NCBI GenBank assembly: GCA_009693175.1
Contig: SHXT01000008.1
Location: 1-49,366, forward strand
Length of the DNA stretch: 49,366 nucleotides
Origin: Candidatus Methylopumilus sp.
Lineage (GTDB): Bacteria > Pseudomonadota > Gammaproteobacteria > Burkholderiales > Methylophilaceae
Reading direction: 5' to 3'
Positions 37,120 to 45,509 of the stretch are shown here, one piece after another (within the stretch, counting starts at the first letter, position 1; every line of letters begins with the position of its first letter). Below the pieces are notes generated by a model. It ran no database searches. It was not told the origin of the DNA and saw nothing but the letters and a program-made list of their open reading frames with translations. The position numbers were made by a program, and so were the translations under genes.

Positions 37120-38699
37120 GCGTTGGCAGGTTTTAAATCAAAAGCGATACAAATTCTTTCCTCATTGGAGCTAAAGGGAATCGTTCTGTGGAAAACAGAA
37201 GATGGGAAAAAAACCACATCACCTACCTGAGGTAGATAAAGTTTTTTTTCAAAATCATCATGTATTTTTGGATAATCATCCCCGTCAATACTTAATTCAA
37301 TACCCCCTTCATCAGGATGCTTTTTTTGTTGGGGGATCGCTAAATAAACTGCACCACTGATCCAACCTTCTTCATGAATATGAGAAGAAAGATGACCACC
37401 TGATTGCATTTTAACAAACCATGAACTACTGAACTCAATCGTTTTTGGAAACGCTTTAATAAACATGGAATCTTCTTTACTAAAGCGTTCGTAATATTTT
37501 TTAATAAGTAATGCAATCTCTTTCGCAAGTTGCTTAAATGACGCATCTGAACGTTTAAAAAGATTTCCTGAGGATTGAATGCCATTATGCAAACGACCTT
37601 GCATGCGCTCTGAAATATTCGCCTCATTAATATCACGTAGAAGTGATTGCAATAAATTACTCTTGGGATCTTTTAAAAGATCTACTTGGCCATGAAATAC
37701 AAAATGTAGTGGGTCTTTACAAAAATTATAGCCATCTTCTTTGTGAAAGTTTTTTGCAAAGTGTGTTGAAAGTGTTGCTAAAAGAGGTGAGGTATTTTTT
37801 TTCCTAGTAGCGCTGCGGAGTTCTTCTTCAAAGATATCAAATTTTTTTGTCTTGTATAAACAATAAAGAGCACGCTCTTCCCAGTCTTTTAATTGAGAGG
37901 CCTTATAAAATTTGTAAGCTTCTTGAAATTTTTTATTATCATGTAAAAAAGTTGCAAGGTTATAATTAGCAACTGGATTATCTGGATTTAATAAAACTGC
38001 TTGTCTTAAATATTGATTGGCTTCTTGAATTTCTCCTTGATGCCAAAGTGCATCACCTAAGACCGAACAAAACTCAGCGTTATTTGGATTCATCTCAATT
38101 GCCCTTCGATAAGATGAAATAGCATCTACAAGATGTCCTTGATTACGATAAGCGTTAGCTAAATTAAAATGCCCTCGTGCATGATCTATAATTTTTATTG
38201 ATTGCTTAAATGATTCGATGGCCGAATCAAAGTTATCTTGCAATAAATAAATAGCGCCAATATTGCCATGTGCCTCATAAAATCTAGGCTCTAATTCAAT
38301 AACTTTTTGATAAGCTGTTAAAGCTTTATTAAATACAGATTGACTTTGATATGCAATACCAAGATTAAAATAAGCAACTACCAAATCTGGTTTTATCTTA
38401 ATCGCTTTTTGATATTGACTAATCGCCCCCTCAACATCATCTAAATGATAAAGTGCAGAGCCTAAATTAAATTGCATTTCAGCAAATTGCGGTTGAATTT
38501 TTAAGACATTGCGAAAGCTATCCGCTGCTTCTTTGAATTTTTTTTGTGCCTCTAGAGTTACGCCTAACACATTATGCAAAATCAATTCATGTGGAAAATC
38601 TTGCAGTAAGTGTTTTGCTTTTTTTTCTGCAAGAGCATATTGGCCTGATTGATGAAGTTGAATAAGCTCATCAATATCTGGCTGCTTTAAAAACTTCAT
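37116..38699 (-). CDS. TPR protein with C-terminal 2-oxoglutarate/Fe(II) oxygenase-like domain
   Basis: The 527-residue protein begins with about eight tetratricopeptide repeats (roughly residues 15-280), many with the pattern YFNLGIAYQSQ. The C-terminal ~200 residues resemble the putative 2OG-Fe(II) oxygenase family often fused to TPRs. HIHEEGWISGAVYL supplies the first iron ligand and VFHRTIPFSSNEERICIAF supplies the second His and the Arg for 2-oxoglutarate. It may hydroxylate a protein or small molecule; the substrate is unknown. Its stop codon overlaps that of the converging YihY gene. Confidence 0.82.
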   Translation of the reverse strand: MKFLKQPDIDELIQLHQSGQYALAEKKAKHLLQDFPHELILHNVLGVTLEAQKKFKEAADSFRNVLKIQPQFAEMQFNLGSALYHLDDVEGAISQYQKAIKIKPDLVVAYFNLGIAYQSQSVFNKALTAYQKVIELEPRFYEAHGNIGAIYLLQDNFDSAIESFKQSIKIIDHARGHFNLANAYRNQGHLVDAISSYRRAIEMNPNNAEFCSVLGDALWHQGEIQEANQYLRQAVLLNPDNPVANYNLATFLHDNKKFQEAYKFYKASQLKDWEERALYCLYKTKKFDIFEEELRSATRKKNTSPLLATLSTHFAKNFHKEDGYNFCKDPLHFVFHGQVDLLKDPKSNLLQSLLRDINEANISERMQGRLHNGIQSSGNLFKRSDASFKQLAKEIALLIKKYYERFSKEDSMFIKAFPKTIEFSSSWFVKMQSGGHLSSHIHEEGWISGAVYLAIPQQKKHPDEGGIELSIDGDDYPKIHDDFEKKLYLPQVGDVVFFPSSVFHRTIPFSSNEERICIAFDLKPANA

Positions 38700-38708
38700 A
38701 GATTTGGG

Positions 38709-39227
38709 TTAGTGAGGCACAGTGCTGTCTGCAATCTTATCCATAATCGCAAAAAGTACACCTGAAATAATGAAGGTTGCATGAATACCGACCATCCAAG
38801 CCATTTGTGTATTGGTTAATATTTCACCTGGTGTTGATGCATGCATAAATGCTTTTAATAGATCGATCGCTGAGATCGCTACAATTGAACCAATCAATTT
38901 AAGCTTTAACCCAGAATAATCTACTTTACCCATCCAATGTGGTTTGTCCACATGATTATCCACATCAATTTTAGAAACAAAATTTTCATAACCACTAAAA
39001 ATAACCATGATAAGAAGATTTGCAACGAGTGTCATATCCACCAAAGCTAAAATTGACAATACAATTTCTCGCTCAGGCGTTTCAATCACAGTCATCATGA
39101 TATGAAGAAATTCTTGTCCAAATTTAATAAGTAAACATAAAAGACCACCTACAAGACCTAGATACATAGGCGCTAATATCCAGCGGCTTTTAAATACAAT
39201 TTTTTCTAAAATATCTTCAATTATCAT
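38709..39227 (-). CDS. YqhA/UPF0114-family inner-membrane protein
   Basis: The 172-residue protein has about four hydrophobic segments and matches the YqhA (TIGR00645) family: EKIVFKSRWILAPMYLGL at the N terminus, then ALVDMTLVANLLIMVIFSGYENFVS and the WMGKVDYSGLKLKL loop. Function is unknown in general. It is 9 bases upstream of the TPR-oxygenase gene and may be co-transcribed with it. Confidence 0.9.
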   Translation of the reverse strand: MIIEDILEKIVFKSRWILAPMYLGLVGGLLCLLIKFGQEFLHIMMTVIETPEREIVLSILALVDMTLVANLLIMVIFSGYENFVSKIDVDNHVDKPHWMGKVDYSGLKLKLIGSIVAISAIDLLKAFMHASTPGEILTNTQMAWMVGIHATFIISGVLFAIMDKIADSTVPH

Positions 39228-39345
39228 CTTTGCTCCATAAATTAATTCATTAGTTACAGTTAGTTGGATAAATCATATCACTGCTCAAGCAATTATATAC
39301 ATGAGTTTTGATTGAAAAAAACTAGCATTAGGATACTATTTCATT

Positions 39346-40263
39346 TTGACTTCCGTAAGTGATTTAATGTCAGCTGATTCCATCATTATTCATGGCCATC
39401 TTTTAAAAGAAACGAGAGAGTCTTCTCTTCTTTCTATTGAGGATGTTGCTCGCAGTTTAACGTTGAGTAATAAGCACATTATTTCGATGGAGGAAAATAA
39501 AAAAGATGGGTTCGTTTCTCTTCAAATGAAACTTATTTCTATAAAAAAATATGCCACATTTTTAAAGCTCGATATTACTCTTGTGATTGAGAATGCAAGT
39601 CATAAAAATAAATCTTTAAAAAATGAAATAGAGAAAGAACTTCCACTGAATAAAAAAATGTGCACTTTATTAAAAATAAAATCATTCTTTTTATGGATAA
39701 AGCATATCAAAGTATCGCATGTCTTTTATTTTGTTATTTTTATCTTTCTCTCCAACTTTATGATTGGCACATATCAAAAATATAACCTTGCACAAAAAAA
39801 CTTTGAGGGTGAAGAAGTGAACTTACCTGTTCTAGCATCGCTTCCTAACGATATTAGCACTTATGAAATAAAGCCTATGCAAGAAAAAGTAGGAGTTCTT
39901 GAGACTACACCATTAGAAACTAAAGCCACTGAAACAGAGAGTGAAGCTCTTGCAATTAAAATATGTGGCCAAGTCATTTCAAAACCGATCACGCAAATTT
40001 TCTCACCTTCAGACCCACTGAAGTCAAGTAATTATTTCCATGCAATCTCAAAACGCCAACAAACTATTTGCGTCCTTGATAGCAAAGATCAAGAGGATAA
40101 ATACACAATGGCAGAAGGAGAAAAATTAACCTATCGAAATGAATCGCCTCCCTTTAAGCTTTTGATCGATCCTACAATGACGGATATTTTTTATGAAGGT
40201 TGGTTAGTGAAACTTAAACCTGATCAAAATTACATTCAGCTTAATCCTAAGACATATAACTAA
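39346..40263 (+). CDS. RodZ-like membrane protein with cytoplasmic HTH
   Basis: The 305-residue protein has a RodZ-type helix-turn-helix at about residues 17-80 (LLKETRESSLLSIEDVARSL, then HIISMEENKKD). One membrane segment lies near 126-146 (VFYFVIFIFLSNFMIG). A periplasmic tail ends with PPFKLLIDPT, like the domain found at the RodZ C terminus. RodZ links MreB to the cell wall and sets rod shape. The conserved ispG neighbour is absent. The TTG at 39346 has AGGA upstream; the ATG at 39367 is an alternative start. Confidence 0.7.
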   Translation: MTSVSDLMSADSIIIHGHLLKETRESSLLSIEDVARSLTLSNKHIISMEENKKDGFVSLQMKLISIKKYATFLKLDITLVIENASHKNKSLKNEIEKELPLNKKMCTLLKIKSFFLWIKHIKVSHVFYFVIFIFLSNFMIGTYQKYNLAQKNFEGEEVNLPVLASLPNDISTYEIKPMQEKVGVLETTPLETKATETESEALAIKICGQVISKPITQIFSPSDPLKSSNYFHAISKRQQTICVLDSKDQEDKYTMAEGEKLTYRNESPPFKLLIDPTMTDIFYEGWLVKLKPDQNYIQLNPKTYN

Positions 40264-40286
40264 ATCTGAATTTAAATGGGCTAAAC

Positions 40287-40889
40287 TTATTTAAATTTTC
40301 GAACAGCACCTGTTACAACGCCCCATATTTCAAATTGCACACCCTCTAATACTTCGATCGGACTAAATGCTTCATTGGCAGGAAGTAAACGTGGCGATCC
40401 ATTTTTATTTTTTGCTAAAGTCTTAACTGTAAATTCACCATCTAATGAAGCCAAAACGATATCTCCGATCGAAGCCTCTTGCGAGCGATCAACAATTACA
40501 ACATCATCATCATGGATACCTGCATTATCCATGGAGGCTCCTTTAATACGCACGAAAAAAGTCGTATCAGCCTCACGAATTAAATAATCATTAAGATCCA
40601 TTCTTTTTTCGACATGATCATCAACTGCTGAGGGAAGGCCCGCTGGCACCTTATGTTCAAATAAGGGTATCTTTGTCTTGGTGAGGGCTTTATTCACCAA
40701 ATCAATCGAAACTACGTTTGAAATTTCTTGAATCTTACGTTTAGCATAAGCCTCTAGAATGTTAGATATCACAGCGGTTTGACTTTCTGGGATTCTGATT
40801 AAAGTAGTTTTTTCACCAAACTTACCTGTGCCCGACTTACGTCCAGCACCGACTCTTTTGCCACCTCGAATAGGAACGATCTTTTTCAT
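40287..40889 (-). CDS. UmuD/LexA-type self-cleaving regulator with novel N-terminal domain
   Basis: The 200-residue protein ends in a UmuD-like S24 protease core: cleavage site A83-G84 in VPAGLPSAVDDHVEKRMDLN, catalytic S119 in GASM and K156 in FTVKTL. Spacing (36 from cleavage site to Ser, 37 from Ser to Lys) equals that of E. coli UmuD. About 59 extra N-terminal residues are not the LexA winged helix. They hold a basic GGKRVGAGRKSG arm and a strand-helix TTLIRIPESQ reminiscent of ribbon-helix-helix DNA-binding domains. No umuC is adjacent. The start codon lies within a 37-base palindrome, which suggests a damage-induced autorepressor. Confidence 0.85.
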   Translation of the reverse strand: MKKIVPIRGGKRVGAGRKSGTGKFGEKTTLIRIPESQTAVISNILEAYAKRKIQEISNVVSIDLVNKALTKTKIPLFEHKVPAGLPSAVDDHVEKRMDLNDYLIREADTTFFVRIKGASMDNAGIHDDDVVIVDRSQEASIGDIVLASLDGEFTVKTLAKNKNGSPRLLPANEAFSPIEVLEGVQFEIWGVVTGAVRKFK

Positions 40890-40919
40890 TTGATTATTGT
40901 AACAATAATCAAATGAAAA
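40883..40919. promoter_or_regulatory. 37-base perfect palindrome covering the start of the UmuD-like gene
   Basis: TTTTCATTTGATTATTGT and its exact reverse complement are separated by a single A at 40901, giving 18-base arms. The start codon (complement of 40887-40889) lies inside one arm. On the minus strand the centre contains TACAAT, a good -10 element, six bases before the ATG. A protein bound here would block both transcription and RNA start, so this looks like an operator for autoregulation. Confidence 0.75.
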
Positions 40920-40990
40920 GAAAGCTTTATTTTATGTTTATAAATGACGATAGAACCCTTTTCCAATATGAAAAAAACTGTATATGACTG

Positions 40991-41019
40991 TTGACAAGGC
41001 TTAAAAATCAATGCAAAGT
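40991..41019 (+). promoter_or_regulatory. Probable hupB promoter
   Basis: A perfect TTGACA -35 element at 40991-40996 is followed after 17 bases by CAAAGT, a weak -10. The transcript would start near 41026 and have a leader of about 60 bases ending in the strong TGGAGGAATT ribosome-binding site before the hupB ATG. Confidence 0.5.
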
Positions 41020-41088
41020 ACGCCTAGACTTTCTATGACGCAATCATTGCAATGGTCTTAATTATTTTCATTTACATTTGGAGGAATT

Positions 41089-41361
41089 ATGAATAAAGGC
41101 GAATTAATCGAAGCAGTTGCAAAAGCAGCAGGTTCAACAAAAGCAGATGCTGGTCGTGCAATTGATGCAACACTTGCAGCTATCACTAAAGCACTTAAAA
41201 AAGGTGACGTAGTCACACTTATCGGCTTTGGTACTTTTAAAGTTTCTAAACGCGCTGCACGAATTGGTCGTAACCCACAAACTGGTAAAGAACTTAAAAT
41301 ACCAGCACGCAAGGCTCCAACATTCAAAGCAGGTGCTGCACTTAAATCAGCAGTTAACTAA
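41089..41361 (+). CDS. hupB: HU-beta, histone-like nucleoid protein
   Basis: HU compacts and bends DNA without sequence specificity. The 90-residue protein begins [21 protein letters not shown] and contains the signature GFGTFKV then [20 protein letters not shown], including the DNA-intercalating proline in NPQTG. GGAGGAATT upstream is a strong ribosome-binding site. It is divergent from the UmuD-like gene and ends in a strong terminator. Confidence 0.97.
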   Translation: MNKGELIEAVAKAAGSTKADAGRAIDATLAAITKALKKGDVVTLIGFGTFKVSKRAARIGRNPQTGKELKIPARKAPTFKAGAALKSAVN

Positions 41362-41384
41362 GCTTTAGAATTATTTATTCATAT

Positions 41385-41419
41385 AAAAGCACTTGGAGTT
41401 CGCTCTAGGTGCTTTTTTT
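41385..41419 (+). terminator. Intrinsic terminator after hupB
   Basis: AAAAGCAC pairs with GTGCTTTT and the inner GGAG with CTCT/CTC around a TTCG tetraloop, followed by seven Ts. The stable UUCG-type loop and clean T-run make this a strong terminator for an abundant transcript. Confidence 0.92.
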
Positions 41420-41508
41420 ATGCCTTAAGATAATAAGCTTACTTTATAAAGAATGAAATCTCGAATTGCTTATCTTTTTATTCGAGTAAGTTTAGGTATT
41501 GTAAATAT

Positions 41509-42456
41509 TTAATACATGCCACAGTCGCGACATTGGCCTTTAACTGCGGAAAAGCCTTTGACTGTCGGCAAGCCTTTTACATTTGTAAAAATAGCGCCAT
41601 CAACATTTGCATCTGTTAAATCTGCATTCGTAAGATCAGCGCCTGTTAAATCGGCTTGACCCAAATCGGCACGATACATATTAGTATTTTTCAAATTAGC
41701 TTCTCTTAAATCAGCAAATAGAAAACTTGCAATATTTAAATCAGCACCTTCAAAATTTGTTTTATAAAATTTACCCCCTGTGGAATCAAATTTCATTTGT
41801 CCCATCGGTTGGTTACCTACATCTAAACCAAATTGACCATACTTCACAGTAGCACCTGACATATTGACAGCACCCAAAGTACCAATCATCCGCGCACGGG
41901 TTAAATTAGCTCCAGTAAAATTTGTTTCACCAAAAATCGCCTGGAAGATAGTTGCCTCAGCAAGATTAGCGCCTGAAAAATTTGCTTTTTCAAGTCGTGC
42001 TAAATTTAAATAAGCTCTTTGCATATTTGTATTTGCTAAGTTAGCACCAATTAAATTTGCACCAAATACGCTAGTATTAAGCATCTTGCAGTGGCTTAAA
42101 TCCATACCGTGCATATCTAAATAACCCAAATCTTTATTCGAAAAATCACAGTCTGGACTCTTTATTTCAATCAATAAGTCTTCTTGTGATATTTTTTTTC
42201 GTTCCACCTCTTTATTTTTTTCATAAAAGACTGCTGCTTTTTTTATAAATTCTTCGGGCGTTTTTGAGAATATGTCTTTACTTACTTCGGCACCAAAACA
42301 ATAGACTTTATCTTTATAAGTTGTATTTACAGAGCAATCTGTTTTAAGAAAATGCCCTTCTGAAAGGCTAATCAAACAATAGTTGCCAAACTCTCCCGCA
42401 TAAACAGTGTTGACAATAAATATGAGAAGTAAAAACCAATATTTCTTAAATAACAT
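41509..42456 (-). CDS. Secreted pentapeptide-repeat protein
   Basis: The 315-residue protein has a signal peptide (about 1-20, ending VYA). A cysteine-containing N-terminal region of about 90 residues comes next. A long run of pentapeptide repeats of the A(N/D)Lxx type then covers roughly residues 105-290, for example LGYLDMHGMDL, GANLIGANL and TGADLTNADL. Such repeats fold into a right-handed beta-helix. The C terminus ends CRDCGMY. The N-terminal cysteines suggest disulfides in the periplasm. No function can be assigned; it is divergent from the SDR gene. Confidence 0.85.
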   Translation of the reverse strand: MLFKKYWFLLLIFIVNTVYAGEFGNYCLISLSEGHFLKTDCSVNTTYKDKVYCFGAEVSKDIFSKTPEEFIKKAAVFYEKNKEVERKKISQEDLLIEIKSPDCDFSNKDLGYLDMHGMDLSHCKMLNTSVFGANLIGANLANTNMQRAYLNLARLEKANFSGANLAEATIFQAIFGETNFTGANLTRARMIGTLGAVNMSGATVKYGQFGLDVGNQPMGQMKFDSTGGKFYKTNFEGADLNIASFLFADLREANLKNTNMYRADLGQADLTGADLTNADLTDANVDGAIFTNVKGLPTVKGFSAVKGQCRDCGMY

Positions 42457-42517
42457 ACTAATACTTTCGTTAGATTTTGATCTATTATAAACCTTTATAA
42501 CTTTACATTTTCTTATT

Positions 42518-43213
42518 ATGTCTCATTCTAGTTATACAGTTCTTATTACCGGCGCAAATAGAGGATTAGGTCTCAAGTTTGTTGAACGATATGCCTCAGA
42601 CCAATACCGCGTCATTGCCTGCTGTCGAAATATTAAAAAAGGTGATGCATTGCATAAGCTTCAAGATTTATTTAAGCATATCGAGATCTATAAACTTGAT
42701 GTCTCTAATTTCGCATCTATTGATATTTTTGCAAAGACATTTAAAGGTCCCATTGATATTCTTATTAATAATGCCGGTGTATACCCTGGTAGTTCATTTG
42801 AAGATATTGATATTGATGGGTGGCTTGAAGCTTTTAAAATTAATTCTTTAGCGCCATTTAAAATGACAAAAACTTTTTTGCCCCATCTTAAGAAAAGTCA
42901 ATTAAAAAAAGTAGCTTCTCTCACTAGCAAGATGGGAAGTATTGAAGATAACACAAGCGGTGGCGAATACCTTTATCGATCAAGTAAGACTGCTTTAAAT
43001 ATGATTATGAAAAGTTTATCAATTGATTTATTAACACATGGTATAGCTACCATTACACTTCATCCAGGATGGGTAAGAACTGATATGGGCGGCCCTCATG
43101 GGCTTATTGACACCGAAGAAAGCGTATCAGGCATGAAGCATCAAATAGATCAACTCACGACTAAGACTTCAGGTCAGTTTGTAGCATTTGATGGTAAAAA
43201 GATTCCTTGGTAA
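42518..43213 (+). CDS. Short-chain dehydrogenase/reductase
   Basis: The 231-residue protein is a classical SDR: nucleotide loop TGANRGLG near the N terminus, NNAG in the middle, catalytic Ser in SLTSKMG and the YxxxK pair in YLYRSSKTALNM, followed by LHPGWVRTDMGG. It resembles the carbonyl-reductase/CsgA-like group. The substrate is unknown. It overlaps the following glycosylase gene by 7 bases. Confidence 0.9.
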   Translation: MSHSSYTVLITGANRGLGLKFVERYASDQYRVIACCRNIKKGDALHKLQDLFKHIEIYKLDVSNFASIDIFAKTFKGPIDILINNAGVYPGSSFEDIDIDGWLEAFKINSLAPFKMTKTFLPHLKKSQLKKVASLTSKMGSIEDNTSGGEYLYRSSKTALNMIMKSLSIDLLTHGIATITLHPGWVRTDMGGPHGLIDTEESVSGMKHQIDQLTTKTSGQFVAFDGKKIPW

Positions 43214-43830
43214 TTCCTACAATCTCTGATCACAGTTTAAAGAAATCAATTAAATTTTTATCAAGCCTGGATTCAGATTGGGAAACGCTCATACAGAAAG
43301 TGGGTCCTTGTCTTTTAAAGCCCTATCAACGCCCCCCTTATGAATTCCTTCTAAAAACGATTGCCTTTCAACAACTTCATGCTAAGGCAGCCGAAGCTAT
43401 TTTTCAAAGATTTTTATTTCATTTCAATCATGAGTTTCCTTCTCCGCAGACGCTTCTTAAAATAGATCCAGAACTTTTACGCGCGAGTGGATTTTCTGAA
43501 AATAAAACTGAAACCCTGCTTCGCATTGCTGAGGCTTCTATAAAAAAAATTATCCCCAATCAAGATGACATTGTTCACTTAAGCGATGATGAAATTATTG
43601 AGAGACTGATCACTATTAAAGGTATCGGAATATGGACTGCGCAAATGCTACTGATGTTTAATCTTGGGAGATTAGATGTATTACCAATTCATGACCTTGG
43701 TATTCAAAAAGGCTATCAAACATTAAAAAAATTAGATGTATTACCCAAACCTAAAGCGCTAGAAAAATTAGGTTCTGCTTGGAAGCCCTATCGAACAATT
43801 GCGAGTTGGTACTTGTGGCGCGCCAATTAA
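43207..43830 (+). CDS. AlkA-like DNA-3-methyladenine glycosylase (HhH-GPD)
   Basis: This base-excision-repair enzyme would remove alkylated bases. The 207-residue protein has the LKTIAFQQLHAKAAEAIFQRF helix, GFSENKTETLLRIAEA, the helix-hairpin-helix in LITIKGIGIWTAQMLLMF, and the catalytic aspartate in VLPIHDLGI. It is compact compared with E. coli AlkA, lacking its N-terminal domain. The start is probably TTG at 43207, overlapping the SDR gene. It converges with a GT39 gene and overlaps its end by 4 bases. Confidence 0.9.
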   Translation: MVIPTISDHSLKKSIKFLSSLDSDWETLIQKVGPCLLKPYQRPPYEFLLKTIAFQQLHAKAAEAIFQRFLFHFNHEFPSPQTLLKIDPELLRASGFSENKTETLLRIAEASIKKIIPNQDDIVHLSDDEIIERLITIKGIGIWTAQMLLMFNLGRLDVLPIHDLGIQKGYQTLKKLDVLPKPKALEKLGSAWKPYRTIASWYLWRAN

Positions 43831-45452
43831 TGTTCAAGACAGAGATTGGGCTGTGACTTACAGACGCGATTAATTTCATCGGCAGAAAGAATTGCAATAT
43901 AACTACCACGATACCATGATGCATATTCAGATTTAATCTTTTCAAAATCAGGCTTACCATCAAATGTAATAATCACGCGACCTTCTGGATTTGATTTTGT
44001 CCAATCTAATAGCTGAGCGCCAGTTAAAACTTTCGGTGGGTTATTTAGTCTCCCAATAAAATCAAATTGCCCAGCATAATTACCTAAATAAGCTAAAGGT
44101 AATTTTTTGTCTTCCATTCCTTTTAATGTATAACTTAATTCTCTTAAATCATAGGCGTTACCTGTTTGATGAATCACGCCTATAAAAAGCACCCCAATCA
44201 CTAAAATATTTGCTGCAACTAGTTTCCATAAAAAATGGATTTGGTTTTTTGTTGGCCAAAGTAATAATAAAAATGCGCCCACAATTAAAACTAATCCATT
44301 TGCAATAGGAAGTGATTTTATCCAAGGCGCCATTTCATTGAAATAATGTGTCAAGCTTAGATAATAAAATAGCCCGCCTGCTACTATTAAAGGCAAAACA
44401 AGTGATACATGGTCGTACCATTGTATTTTTTTAATGCGATCAAACTCACTTGCGATGAGAAGTGCTAATGCCGGATAAATAGGTAAAAGATAGTGAGCTT
44501 GTTTTCCACTGATGAAACTAAATACGATAAAAACTGGAAAAAACCAAGCTAAACCAAAACGAAATCCCTCGTTCATTTTTTTTATAGATAATTGAAATAA
44601 TGATCGCCAAAATGAAGGCACAAAAAACCAGGGAAATATTAATAATGGTGCCATCTCTAGATACCACCACTGCGGTCTATTGTGCGCAAATGAATTCACT
44701 ATGCGATTGGCTGTTTGCCCCCAAAAGATATCATGCTGATATTGAGCGCCACCTGAAATACCTGCAGGAATTGCCCAACATAGGAGTATTGCAACACCCA
44801 CTAAAAAAGACGTTGTAAAAGATCGGTACCAAAACTTCCATGGAATATTTTTTTTAGCACTCCACCAAGGCGCAGTTAATGCGAGTGGTAATATTTGTAA
44901 AAGAATTGTAGGTCCTTTTGCAAGAAGTCCTCCTGCAAAAGCGATTGTTAAATATAAGAATCCGTATGATTTTTTTTCTTTAAGTGATATCAACATCCCG
45001 TAAATACCTAAGCATGTAAAAAATGTCAGCATCATGTCAAACATCAGCGCTGAAGAATAAACAGCCCATACACTATTTGCCAAAAGAAGTATAGCGGCTA
45101 TATTACCTACCTGATTATTTTTAACGCATAACTTATCAGCGATTTTTTTTGTTAAAAAAATCGAACCTAAAGAGAAAAAAAAAGGAATAGCACGGGGCCA
45201 CCAGTCATTAATACCAAATATAAACCAGCCAAAATTAATGAGCCAAAATAGAAGTGGTGGTTTATGGCTATAAGGAAGATGGTTTAAATGTGGAACAAGA
45301 TAATCATGGTGTAACCACATGTCCCATGCGACTGAAAGATAGCGCGTTTCATCAGGCGGAATATAATGACGTCCAATCATTGCAACGCTAAGCATTAAAG
45401 ATGCAATGATTACAATAATGAGATGAAGATTATTTTTTTTTGGTATTAACAT
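43827..45452 (-). CDS. GT39/ArnT-like membrane glycosyltransferase
   Basis: The 541-residue polytopic protein has about twelve membrane segments and the canonical GT39 first-loop motif YIPPDETRYLSVAWDM followed by SHKPPLLFWLI. These enzymes move a sugar from a polyprenyl-phosphate donor to lipid A or another cell-surface acceptor. DETRY keeps the catalytic Asp and Glu, unlike the second copy at 16028-17659. The C-terminal ~130 residues form a soluble domain. Acceptor unknown. Confidence 0.87.
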   Translation of the reverse strand: MLIPKKNNLHLIIVIIASLMLSVAMIGRHYIPPDETRYLSVAWDMWLHHDYLVPHLNHLPYSHKPPLLFWLINFGWFIFGINDWWPRAIPFFFSLGSIFLTKKIADKLCVKNNQVGNIAAILLLANSVWAVYSSALMFDMMLTFFTCLGIYGMLISLKEKKSYGFLYLTIAFAGGLLAKGPTILLQILPLALTAPWWSAKKNIPWKFWYRSFTTSFLVGVAILLCWAIPAGISGGAQYQHDIFWGQTANRIVNSFAHNRPQWWYLEMAPLLIFPWFFVPSFWRSLFQLSIKKMNEGFRFGLAWFFPVFIVFSFISGKQAHYLLPIYPALALLIASEFDRIKKIQWYDHVSLVLPLIVAGGLFYYLSLTHYFNEMAPWIKSLPIANGLVLIVGAFLLLLWPTKNQIHFLWKLVAANILVIGVLFIGVIHQTGNAYDLRELSYTLKGMEDKKLPLAYLGNYAGQFDFIGRLNNPPKVLTGAQLLDWTKSNPEGRVIITFDGKPDFEKIKSEYASWYRGSYIAILSADEINRVCKSQPNLCLEH

Positions 45453-45456
45453 GACT

Positions 45457-45493
45457 TTTATAATGACTTGATTATATCAGCCATCATTATAAA
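45457..45493. other. Inverted repeat upstream of the second GT39 gene
   Basis: TTTATAATGA and TCATTATAAA are exact reverse complements separated by 17 bases, with a smaller TGATTATATCA repeat inside. It ends 5 bases before the GT39 start (reading minus) and begins 17 bases past the preceding gene's stop. No T-run follows directly, so it may be an operator or a weak terminator. Confidence 0.3.
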
Positions 45494-45509
45494 TCTAATT
45501 TAAAAAAAC

